A stretch of DNA of 42,946 nt from Butyrivibrio proteoclasticus (GTDB lineage: Bacteria; Bacillota; Clostridia; Lachnospirales; Lachnospiraceae). Shown here one piece after another: positions 17,663 to 25,056 of this stretch. The position numbers and the translations under genes are program-made. How positions within the stretch are numbered: the first letter of the stretch is position 1; each line of letters starts with the position of its first letter. The DNA is taken from assembly GCF_900115735.1 (NCBI RefSeq), contig NZ_FOXO01000032.1, positions 1-42,946 of the forward strand, in the 5' to 3' direction. The notes below the pieces were generated by a model. It was given only the letters and a program-made list of their open reading frames with translations, ran no database searches and was not told the DNA's origin.

Positions 17663-17683
17663 ACTTAAACAATCTTTCTGAAT

Positions 17684-18718
17684 TTAAAATGTAGAATACA
17701 AAATCATGTAAAAAATAATTGATGCGATAAATCCAATAGGAATGTAATACTTGAGCGCCTGCATAAAGCTTATAGGGAGATTACCTATAAATTTACCGGT
17801 CTGACCATTCATGGCAAACAGGAAGTTTTTATCATTCCAGGTTGTGTTTAGAATGTAGACAGGATAGAGGGCATATTTGCTTGATGAGCTGCTGGTGCTG
17901 CAGTTTTCGTGCTTAGTGCGTAGTGAACTGTAACCGCTTATGGTTGCCCTGAAATCTGCGGCAGCAGAAGCAGACATCCTCTGCAATGCTCTATCCTTGC
18001 ATTCGTCAGATGTTACATTGTATTTATTGGCAAGAAATCCGGCAAGATAGCCCATATTAAAAGGAACCATTGTCGTGTGATCAAATGGTTCAAGAGATTC
18101 CATAAGGTCATCCGGCATTTCCTTGGAGCCATCAACAGGTACTTTCTCGAACTGTTCGCTTCCTGATCTTGAGATGTCATAGTATTTGGTCTCAGTGTAC
18201 ATATACTTAGAATCAGACCAGGTCCTTACCTTTGTTCCTTCAAAAGAACCGGAATATTCCTCTGTTGCATCAAAGAGCCAGAAAGGAACATAGACTCCCT
18301 TTATCTCATCAATGTGATTTTTTTCTAAAAAGACCTTTGGAACAAGCCTTTTTTTCTTTACATACTCAGTGTAAGTTTTCACAGCATCGTCTTTTGTGAG
18401 TTTAAAAGGAATGATGTAGTCAGGCTTAAATTCTCCTGTGAATTTTTCCTTTACAACGACATTGTTGCTGCAAAACGGGCATTTCAGTGATCCAAGAGAC
18501 TCTGTTGCAAGTATTTCTCCTCCGCAGGATCCGCAGGAGTAGATGAACATTTCATCCTGTGTATCAGATGGAGTTCCGCTACTTTCAGAATTGTGATTGG
18601 CAACATAGTCTTTTACATCAAATTCTGAATCGCAATAAGGACATTTTAATTTCTGAGTATGTGGATTAAATTCCATTGCCCCGCCACAGGCGGGGCATTC
18701 ATATTCTTGTAAAGCCAT
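17684..18718 (-). CDS. ydjG: Double zinc-ribbon membrane protein (YdjG-like)
   Basis: A 344-residue protein. The first zinc ribbon is CPACGG...CPYC (Cys8, 11, 26, 29). The second, around residues 62-82, is CGSCGG...CPFC. A soluble region with IIPFKLTKDDAVKTY and YVPFWLFDATEEYSG follows, and one C-terminal helix (YYIPIGFIASIIFYMILY) anchors the protein with its bulk inside the cell. It matches the TFIIB-type zinc-ribbon protein YdjG of Bacillus, which forms a membrane complex with YdjH. RBS AGAGGGAA precedes the ATG. It lies between the SPFH and TPM genes with gaps of only 24 and 21 bases. Confidence 0.82.
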   Translation of the reverse strand: MALQEYECPACGGAMEFNPHTQKLKCPYCDSEFDVKDYVANHNSESSGTPSDTQDEMFIYSCGSCGGEILATESLGSLKCPFCSNNVVVKEKFTGEFKPDYIIPFKLTKDDAVKTYTEYVKKKRLVPKVFLEKNHIDEIKGVYVPFWLFDATEEYSGSFEGTKVRTWSDSKYMYTETKYYDISRSGSEQFEKVPVDGSKEMPDDLMESLEPFDHTTMVPFNMGYLAGFLANKYNVTSDECKDRALQRMSASAAADFRATISGYSSLRTKHENCSTSSSSSKYALYPVYILNTTWNDKNFLFAMNGQTGKFIGNLPISFMQALKYYIPIGFIASIIFYMILYSTF

Positions 18719-18742
18719 ATTTCCCTCTAATGGATCATAGAA

Positions 18743-19948
18743 TTAGTTTGCTGGTCTTGGAGTTCCACAGTTGGAGCAGAAGTTTCCTGTGTTAACAGCT
18801 CCGCAGGAACATGTCCAGTTAAGTGCTGGTCTTGGCTTTCCGCAGTTAGAGCAGAAGTTTCCAGTTGAAGTAGCACCACATGAGCATGTCCAAGCATTAG
18901 ATGCAGGGGCAGCAGCTGGAGCTGGAGCGGCATTCTGAGCCTGTGCTCCCATGCCAAAGAGCTGACTTGCGTTCATTCCACCGGCCTGAGCAGCCATGTT
19001 CATTCCTGCAAATGCCATCATAGGACCTGTTGCTGTATTCTTTGCAGCATCCTGCATAGCCTGAGCCTGAGCGCTGGCAATAGTTGCAGCAGCCATATTA
19101 GGATTTCTTAATGCGCCTGCTCTCTGAAGTTCTTTGATTGTTTTCTCGTCTTCCTCGGAAGCAACTACGGAACTTACACCAAAGCTTGAAATCTTGATTC
19201 CGTAAACTTTAGTCCACTTATCTGAGAGAACTTCGTTAAGTGCATCTGCTATCTCTGTTGTGTGAGCAGGAAGCTGACTATAGCGGATTCCCATAGCGGA
19301 AATCTTAGCAAATGCAGGCTGAAGAGCAGTAAGAAGCTCACTCTTAAGCTGAGAGTCAAGTTTGTCTTTTCTGTATTCTCCTTCTACATTTCCACAAATG
19401 TTCTTATAAAAAAGGATAGGATCAACTATCTTGTAGCTGTATTCACCATGACACTTAATGCTTGCATCAAGGTCAAGTCCTATATTTGTATCTACAACAC
19501 GGAAAGGAACAGGATTAACTGTGCCATACTTGTTTCCGATGATTTCTTTTGTGTTAAAGTAATAAACTCTCTGGTCTTTAGGAGTATTTCCACCAAAGCC
19601 AACACGTTTAGCAAACTCTTTAAAACTGTTTACGATGTTTTCTCCTAAGTCGCCATAGAAAATGGAAGGTTCAGCAGAGGTGTCATATACGAATTCACCT
19701 GCTTCAGCGCAGATTTCTGTAATCTGTCCCTGATCAACTAAAACAGCGCATTGTCCTTCATTTACTGCAATGATTGAGCCGTTTGAAATAACATTTTCAG
19801 AGCCTTTTTTATTTGAACCCTTTCCGGCTTTCTTTTCACCTTTTGTAAGGAGCACGTCATTTGTAAGAGACGGACAGTAAAAATACTCCCTCCACTGATC
19901 TGACAAAACATTACCACCTGCAACAAGTGCAGCCTGAATAAGCCCCAT
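18743..19948 (-). CDS. ydjI: SPFH-domain protein with two C-terminal zinc ribbons (YdjI-like)
   Basis: A 401-residue SPFH/virion-core-like protein. Residues 1-290 hold the SPFH-type fold (YFYCPSLTNDVLLTKGEKK near the start, later IKISSFGVSSVVAS). An Ala/Met/Gln-rich stretch follows. The last 51 residues are two nearly identical zinc ribbons, each WTCSCGA...TGNFCSNCG. SPFH proteins oligomerise on membranes. In Bacillus YdjI belongs to the PspA membrane-stress module. No pspA gene is present here. It is the first gene of the operon, with GAAAGGAGAAAG before the ATG and a good minus-strand promoter upstream. Confidence 0.85.
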   Translation of the reverse strand: MGLIQAALVAGGNVLSDQWREYFYCPSLTNDVLLTKGEKKAGKGSNKKGSENVISNGSIIAVNEGQCAVLVDQGQITEICAEAGEFVYDTSAEPSIFYGDLGENIVNSFKEFAKRVGFGGNTPKDQRVYYFNTKEIIGNKYGTVNPVPFRVVDTNIGLDLDASIKCHGEYSYKIVDPILFYKNICGNVEGEYRKDKLDSQLKSELLTALQPAFAKISAMGIRYSQLPAHTTEIADALNEVLSDKWTKVYGIKISSFGVSSVVASEEDEKTIKELQRAGALRNPNMAAATIASAQAQAMQDAAKNTATGPMMAFAGMNMAAQAGGMNASQLFGMGAQAQNAAPAPAAAPASNAWTCSCGATSTGNFCSNCGKPRPALNWTCSCGAVNTGNFCSNCGTPRPAN

Positions 19949-19973
19949 ATCTTTCTCCTTTCATACGAAAAAC

Positions 19974-20009
19974 AATAGTTGTCTGATAATTATATAGACA
20001 TCTACTATT
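19974..20009. promoter_or_regulatory. Operator-like inverted repeat over the ydjI promoter
   Basis: Read on the minus strand, AATAGTAGATGTCT (20009-19996) and AGACAACTATT (19984-19974) are inverted relative to each other, differing by a 3-base insertion, and they flank the -10 hexamer. The same 14 bases recur inside the leader of the lipoprotein gene at 26711-26724. A repressor site is plausible but inferred. Confidence 0.4.
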
Positions 20010-20018
20010 TTCGCACAA
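19989..20018 (-). promoter_or_regulatory. Promoter of the SPFH/zinc-ribbon/TPM operon
   Basis: On the minus strand TTGTGC (20018-20013) and a perfect TATAAT (19994-19989) are 18 bases apart. The ydjI-like ATG follows about 40 bases downstream. Confidence 0.6.
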
Positions 20019-20042
20019 AATATAACAAAATACTATTTCTTT

Positions 20043-21431
20043 TTGCTCAAAATAACTGATGCTGATACAATTATGTGGATGAAAAATACACTTATTTCCG
20101 AGAAAAAACTAAATATCTATAAAGCCCATGGTTGCAAGGGAAATTGCTATAAGTGCACAAGAAAATGTTCTGACGCCGAACAGATAGACGTTCAGAGCAC
20201 GATAATAGATGGAGATATAGACAAAAGATATGACGTCTACGGTATAGCTATTGACCTTGGTACAACAACAATCGCTGCAGCCCTTGTGGGATACGATGGT
20301 AACATGCAGACTGGCGAAGTGGCCTGCACTGCATCAAGTGTGAATCATCAGCGAAAGTATGGAGCGGACGTTATTAGCAGAATAGACAGAGCATCTGATC
20401 CTGAAACAGCCAAGTACTTAGAACAGCTTGTCATCCAGGATATTTGCGGCCTGGTAAAAGAGCTTTCGATGAAAGCAAAATCTGAGGTTACAACGATCTG
20501 TATTGCAGGGAACACGACAATGCTTCATTTTTTAAGAGGCTATAGCGTCTTGGGCCTTGGAAAATACCCATATAGCCCAAAGTCACTTGACCTTGAAGTT
20601 CTGGCGGGTGAAGAGCTGAGCCCAGAGCTTTCCGGTTATAAAGTGACTCTTTTTCCAGGAATATCAGCCTTTGTAGGGGCGGATATTGTAGCCGGAATTT
20701 TTTCCCTTGATATGGTAGAACATCCGGATAAAAAGTCCCTTATGGTTGACCTTGGGACAAACGGCGAGATAGTCTATTTTGACGGTACTAAGATTTATTC
20801 CACTTCAACAGCAGCGGGCCCTGTATTTGAGGGCGGCGGGATTTCCTGCGGTGTTCCTGCCATAAATGGTGCGATAAAACATATAAATATAGGAGATTTT
20901 TTTCCTGAATTGGATATAATAGGTAATGATAAACCTATAGGTCTTTGTGGAACAGGAGTTCTGGAAACAGTGTCAGAGCTCTTAAGGACCGGGCTCATGG
21001 ATGATACGGGGCTTTTGTGCGATGAATATTTTGACAACGGATATCCTCTTACCAGAGAAAAAGATATTACAATAACTCAAAGCGATATCAGAAATGTTCA
21101 GCTTGCCAAGGCTGCTGTTTATTCCGGGATAGTCAATGTTTTAAATGGAAGAGATGTTGACAGTTTCTATGTTTCAGGAGGCTTTGGCTCCCACATTGAT
21201 ATAGACAGGATAAAGAATCTCAAAATGTTTCCTGAAGATCTGGTGTCAAAAGCTTTAGCAGCGGGAAACACTTCTCTTAAGGGATGTATAAAATATCTGG
21301 TGCAGGATCTTATGGGCGATGGTGAGAAAGTTCTTTTGGAAATAAAAAGAATAACTGAAATATCTGAGGTGATTCAGCTCGCAGAACTGGATCAGTTTGA
21401 CAGTGATTATATAGAAGCAATGAATTTCTAA
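20043..21431 (+). CDS. ASKHA-domain ATPase, RACo/DUF4445-like, with N-terminal Cys cluster
   Basis: Up to 462 residues. The bulk is an actin-like ATPase related to the reductive activators of corrinoid proteins (RACo, RamA; DUF4445): GIAIDLGTTTIAAAL as phosphate-1 loop, IAGNTTMLHFLRG, MVDLGTNGEIVYFDG and TSTAAGPVFEGGGISCG. Activators of this kind normally carry a 2Fe-2S ferredoxin domain in front. Here only a short Cys cluster remains (HGCKGNCYKCTRKC, Cys31, 35, 38 and 42). The start is uncertain: TTG 20043 or ATG 20073 or 20079; none has a good ribosome site. No corrinoid methyltransferase gene is in the window, so its partner is unknown. A cupin gene follows after 17 bases. Confidence 0.82.
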   Translation: MLKITDADTIMWMKNTLISEKKLNIYKAHGCKGNCYKCTRKCSDAEQIDVQSTIIDGDIDKRYDVYGIAIDLGTTTIAAALVGYDGNMQTGEVACTASSVNHQRKYGADVISRIDRASDPETAKYLEQLVIQDICGLVKELSMKAKSEVTTICIAGNTTMLHFLRGYSVLGLGKYPYSPKSLDLEVLAGEELSPELSGYKVTLFPGISAFVGADIVAGIFSLDMVEHPDKKSLMVDLGTNGEIVYFDGTKIYSTSTAAGPVFEGGGISCGVPAINGAIKHINIGDFFPELDIIGNDKPIGLCGTGVLETVSELLRTGLMDDTGLLCDEYFDNGYPLTREKDITITQSDIRNVQLAKAAVYSGIVNVLNGRDVDSFYVSGGFGSHIDIDRIKNLKMFPEDLVSKALAAGNTSLKGCIKYLVQDLMGDGEKVLLEIKRITEISEVIQLAELDQFDSDYIEAMNF

Positions 21432-21448
21432 AAAAAGGAGATAAACTA

Positions 21449-21781
21449 ATGCTAGACGAAAGATGGGTATTTCATGATGATGCAAAGGCAGAGGACCTTG
21501 GAAATGGTGTGGTAAGGCGTGTGCTTGCTTACAGCAAAGACCTTATGTGTGTTGAGAATACTTTTGAAGAAGGTGCGATTGGAGCCCTTCATCATCATCC
21601 ACACACTCAGATCACATACGTTGTAAGCGGTAAATTTGAGTTTAATATTGATGGAGAAAAGAAAATTGTAAAAGCTGGCGATACAATGCTAAAGACAAAC
21701 AGCGTTGAGCATGGCTGTGTCTGCCTTGAAAAGGGAGTTCTTTTGGATATCTTTAACCCAATGAGAGAGGACTTTGTATGA
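21449..21781 (+). CDS. Small cupin-domain protein
   Basis: A 110-residue single cupin. The metal-binding motif 1 is HHHPHTQITYVVSGKFEF (His at the start, Gln/Glu region after), and motif 2 is the KAGDTMLKTNSVEHGC stretch with a His. Such mini-cupins bind a divalent metal and act as isomerases, dioxygenases or ligand sensors; the role here is unknown. AAAAGGAG precedes the ATG. Its stop overlaps the next start (ATGA), so the small Cys-rich protein behind it is co-translated. Confidence 0.87.
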   Translation: MLDERWVFHDDAKAEDLGNGVVRRVLAYSKDLMCVENTFEEGAIGALHHHPHTQITYVVSGKFEFNIDGEKKIVKAGDTMLKTNSVEHGCVCLEKGVLLDIFNPMREDFV

Positions 21782-21948
21782 TCTGTGATACATGTGCCAA
21801 TTATGTATACGATGAAGACTGGGAATGTTACACATGCATGGTAAATATGGATGAAGATGACTACTACCGCATGATGTCGGGGAAGCGCTCAGAATGCCCA
21901 TATTATCAGGACAACGATGAGTATAAAGTTGTAAGACATCAGATGTAA
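21778..21948 (+). CDS. Small Cys-rich protein, DUF6472-like
   Basis: A 56-residue protein starting MICDTCANYVYDEDWECYTC and ending in a CPYYQDNDEYKVVRHQM-type segment. Five Cys (two CxxC-like pairs plus one in CPYY) and many acidic residues suggest a metal- or cluster-binding mini-protein. It matches my memory of the DUF6472 family of Lachnospiraceae. The ATG overlaps the cupin stop, so translation is coupled. The next gene, an ABC ATPase, begins 17 bases later behind a strong GGAGGAGG site and may share the transcript. Confidence 0.8.
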   Translation: MICDTCANYVYDEDWECYTCMVNMDEDDYYRMMSGKRSECPYYQDNDEYKVVRHQM

Positions 21949-21964
21949 GCGGAGGAGGAGAGTT

Positions 21965-23059
21965 ATGAAGATAGTTTTAGAACACTTAACTAAGAGATTT
22001 CCCAACAGGAACAAAAAGATAAAGGATGATGTGATTGCCGTAAATGACTTTAATTTTACTATACCTGACGGCAAGCTCATCGGACTTTTAGGACCATCCG
22101 GCTGTGGAAAAAGTACAGCTCTTAATCTCATTTGTGGACTTGAGAAACCTTCAGAAGGGAAAATTTTCTTTGGTGAGAAGGATGTTACAGAGCTTGCTCC
22201 TGAAAAGAGGGGCGTAGGTCTCGTATTCCAGAACTATGCTCTTTATCCACATCTTACTGTCTATGAGAACATTAAATTTCCCCTTGAAAATTTCAGAGGC
22301 GATAAAAAGCTGACCAGGGAAGAAATGGATGCCAAGGTAAAAGAGGCAGCAAAGCTTGTTCAGATTGAAGAACTAATGGATAGACGTCCAAACGAGATGT
22401 CCGGTGGCCAACAGCAAAGAGTTGCTATTGCAAGAGCACTTGTAAAAAGGCCGCAAGTTCTTTTGCTTGATGAGCCCCTTTCAAATCTTGACGCAAGACT
22501 TAGACTTCAGACAAGAGAAGAACTTAAGAGAATCCAGCTTGAAACAGGCATTACAACTGTGTTTGTAACCCATGACCAGGAAGAGGCCATGAGTATTTCA
22601 GATATGATAGTTGTTATGAAATCCGGTGTTCTTCAGCAGATGGGTAAACCTCAGGATATTTATGATGATCCTGATAACCTTTTTGTCGCAAGCTTTCTTG
22701 GAACACCTCAGATAAATGTTTTCAAAGGAAAGGTTAAAGAGGGAAAGGTTTATATTGGAGAGGCGGCTGTCTTTGACGCAAAGGGTGTAAAAGATTGTGA
22801 CGTATACGTTGCCATAAGACCTGAAGGATTTATCCTTGATGAGAACGGGCCTCTTGCCTGTGACTATGTAAACCGTGAGATAATGGGCAGAGATACAAGT
22901 CTTATTGTTTCACATCCGGATTTTACAGGTGAAAAGATAAGAGGAATAATCTCATCTGATGATGAAGTTAAGATTGATGACGGAAAAGTCAGATTTTCAC
23001 TTAAACCAAACAAAGTATTTATTTTTGATGGAAATTCAGAAGAGAGGATAAGGCTATGA
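21965..23059 (+). CDS. Carbohydrate-type ABC importer ATPase (MalK/UgpC-like)
   Basis: A 364-residue CUT1-type ATPase. Walker A is GPSGCGKST (about 43-51), the Q-loop is FQNYALYPH, the signature MSGGQQQRVAIARAL, Walker B VLLLDEPLSNLDAR, and the switch His VTHDQEEA. A C-terminal regulatory (MOP/TOBE) domain of about 120 residues follows, as in MalK and MsmK. It energises import of a sugar or polyol phosphate through the two permeases encoded directly downstream. Its stop overlaps the first permease start (ATGA). The substrate cannot be read from the ATPase. Confidence 0.93.
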   Translation: MKIVLEHLTKRFPNRNKKIKDDVIAVNDFNFTIPDGKLIGLLGPSGCGKSTALNLICGLEKPSEGKIFFGEKDVTELAPEKRGVGLVFQNYALYPHLTVYENIKFPLENFRGDKKLTREEMDAKVKEAAKLVQIEELMDRRPNEMSGGQQQRVAIARALVKRPQVLLLDEPLSNLDARLRLQTREELKRIQLETGITTVFVTHDQEEAMSISDMIVVMKSGVLQQMGKPQDIYDDPDNLFVASFLGTPQINVFKGKVKEGKVYIGEAAVFDAKGVKDCDVYVAIRPEGFILDENGPLACDYVNREIMGRDTSLIVSHPDFTGEKIRGIISSDDEVKIDDGKVRFSLKPNKVFIFDGNSEERIRL

Positions 23060-23946
23060 AGAAAAACCTGACTGCATGGCTTTGCCTTTTGCCTGCAATA
23101 CTGTTTTTGGGTATATTTATGGTTTACCCTTTATTTGATGTATTGGTCTATTCATTTGAAGAAGGCTATAACTTTGCATCTCAGAGCTTTTGGGGAACAG
23201 GAATTTACAACTATTCCTATGTGCTCCACGATCCGTTTTTTATCCAGGCTCTGAAAAATACTTTTATTATAGTTATAATTACGGTTCCACTTTCTACCGG
23301 AATCGCTCTTTTAATATCCCTTGAACTTAGCCAGATAAAGGTTTTGAGGGATTTCTTTCAGACAGTTTATTTCCTTCCCTACGTTACAAACACCTTGGCT
23401 GTAGGACTGGTATTTATGATTCTCTTTAAAAAGACTGCTTATTCCGACGGACTTATATCCATTCTGATACAGTTCTTTGGTGGCCCTTCTGTTGACTTTA
23501 TTGATGGCCCTTACGCTGCAAAGATGTTTGTTATGTGTTTTTACACAATATGGATCGTAATGCCCTTTAAGATACTGATCCTCACAAGTGCTCTCGCTTC
23601 AGTAAATGAGATGTACTACAAGGCAGCAGTTGTTGATGACACGCCAAAGTGGAGAATATTCTACAAGATTACACTTCCTATGATATCCCCAATGGTTTTC
23701 TATCTGGTAATAACAGGATTTATCGGAGCCTTCAAGGCATACAGCGATGAGGTTGCCTTGTTTGGAACAGACCTTAATGCTGCAGGAATGAACACAATAG
23801 TTGGTTATGTATATGACATGCTCTATGGAAACAGCGGTGGCTATCCATCATATGCATCAGCTGCGGCGCTCATTCTTTTTGCCATAGTATTTACAATTAC
23901 AACCATAAATCTCATGGTTAGTAGAAAGACGGTGTATTATCAATGA
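23056..23946 (+). CDS. ABC importer permease 1 (MalF/UgpA-like)
   Basis: A 296-residue permease with six membrane segments. The EAA loop contacting the ATPase reads KAAVVDDTPKWRIFYKITLP. It forms a heterodimeric channel with the next gene product. Start and stop codons overlap the genes on both sides by 4 bases, so the three are one translational unit. Length and order match the CUT1 sugar importers. Confidence 0.92.
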   Translation: MKKNLTAWLCLLPAILFLGIFMVYPLFDVLVYSFEEGYNFASQSFWGTGIYNYSYVLHDPFFIQALKNTFIIVIITVPLSTGIALLISLELSQIKVLRDFFQTVYFLPYVTNTLAVGLVFMILFKKTAYSDGLISILIQFFGGPSVDFIDGPYAAKMFVMCFYTIWIVMPFKILILTSALASVNEMYYKAAVVDDTPKWRIFYKITLPMISPMVFYLVITGFIGAFKAYSDEVALFGTDLNAAGMNTIVGYVYDMLYGNSGGYPSYASAAALILFAIVFTITTINLMVSRKTVYYQ

Positions 23947-24773
23947 AAAATAAAACCAGGAATGTGATCATTTATGCCCTTCTTTCAATATGGGCTATCA
24001 TAGTGTTGTTTCCTTTTTACTGGATGATACTTACTTCCATAAAAAGCTACAGCTCATACAACTCTGAATATGTCCCAAAGTTTATAGCTCTGAGCCCAAC
24101 TGTTGAGAACTATGTAACAGCATTCACCGCGGTTCCTTTGGCAAAGTATTTCTTTAATACTATTGTCTTCACGGTTGTTACCACAGGCATGATGTTGGTT
24201 GTTGTGGTGCTTTCGGCATTTGCCTTTGCAAGGCTTGATTTTAAGGGAAAAGACCTTTTGTTTTCTCTTTTCCTTTCTCTTATGATGATTCCAAATGAAC
24301 TTGTTATCATCACAAACTTTGTTACTATCACAAATCTAAATATGAGGAATACTTTCTCGGGGCTTATATTACCGTCAGTTACTTCAGTGTTCTACATATA
24401 TCTTTTAAAAGAGAATTTTGAACAGATACCTGAAAACATCTATAAGGCAGCGAAAGTAGATGGAACTTCGGACTTCAGATATCTTTTCAGGGTTATGATC
24501 CCGATTTCCAAGCCCACGATAGTTACGATAACTATCCTAAAGGTCATTGAGTGCTGGAATTCTTATGTATGGCCAAGGCTTATTACTGATGATCAGAACT
24601 ACTTCCTCGTTTCCAATGGAATTCAGGAGATCAGGGAAAACGGATTTGGGCGAGAGAATGTGCCGGCAATGATGGCAGCAGTGGTTGTAATATCTGTGCC
24701 GCTTGTTATCCTGTTCCTCGTTTTCAGAGATAAGATCATGGAAGGAGTTGCCCGCGGCGGGACTAAGGGCTGA
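23943..24773 (+). CDS. ABC importer permease 2 (MalG/UgpE-like)
   Basis: A 276-residue permease with six membrane segments; the EAA loop is KAAKVDGTSDFRYLFRVMIP. N-terminal FPFYWMILTSIK and C-terminal helix placement are those of MalG-type subunits. It pairs with the preceding permease. After its stop comes a 283-base gap filled with palindromes and then the binding-protein gene. Confidence 0.92.
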   Translation: MKNKTRNVIIYALLSIWAIIVLFPFYWMILTSIKSYSSYNSEYVPKFIALSPTVENYVTAFTAVPLAKYFFNTIVFTVVTTGMMLVVVVLSAFAFARLDFKGKDLLFSLFLSLMMIPNELVIITNFVTITNLNMRNTFSGLILPSVTSVFYIYLLKENFEQIPENIYKAAKVDGTSDFRYLFRVMIPISKPTIVTITILKVIECWNSYVWPRLITDDQNYFLVSNGIQEIRENGFGRENVPAMMAAVVVISVPLVILFLVFRDKIMEGVARGGTKG

Positions 24774-24775
24774 GA

Positions 24776-24840
24776 GCACCTGGCGAGGTTTTTTCGAGCC
24801 TGGTGCGAACGTGTTAAGGCGAGCGAAGCGAGAGCTTAAC
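24776..24840. repeat. Two hairpins after the permease gene
   Basis: GCACC-T-GGC (24776-24784) pairs with GCC-T-GGTGC (24798-24806) with one T-T mismatch, around a T-rich loop. A second dyad, GTTAAG (24813-24818) with CTTAAC (24835-24840), encloses a purine-rich GCGAGCGAAGCGAGAG segment. They may slow or end transcription after the permeases. I recall similar GCGAAGCGAG elements in related genomes, but this was not checked. Confidence 0.5.
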
Positions 24841-24870
24841 TTCCTTATTTATTCAGAAGCGTATTGATGG

Positions 24871-25007
24871 GCAGATGAAGTTACATAATCGCTTCGGGGA
24901 CGTTCCCACTTCGTTGCAAACGTAGCGGTACTAATATCCCAAAAGACGGGATATAAGTACCGGCGTTTGCAAAGCCCCCAAAGACTGATTATGAAACAAT
25001 CATCTGC
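24871..25007. repeat. Large quasi-palindrome between permease and binding-protein genes
   Basis: A nested dyad of 137 bases. The outermost arms are GCAGATGA (24871-24878) and TCATCTGC (25000-25007). Next are CATAATC (24884-24890) with GATTATG (24987-24993), then CTTCGGGG with CCCCAAAG-type arms (24892-24899; 24976-24983, one mismatch). The innermost hairpin pairs 24914-24940 with 24948-24972, with one internal loop, one mismatch and a 7-base loop. It encodes no plausible protein. It could be a MITE-like repeat or a transcript-stabilising RNA structure ahead of the binding-protein gene. Confidence 0.7.
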
Positions 25008-25056
25008 TTACCGATAGTCTATGATGCTTCTGATATTTCAGAACGGAGACGTTACT

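Noticed and set aside
19262..19648. A 128-codon open frame on the plus strand
   Set aside because: It is wholly antisense to the SPFH gene, which has clear domain content; the translated frame has no family features.
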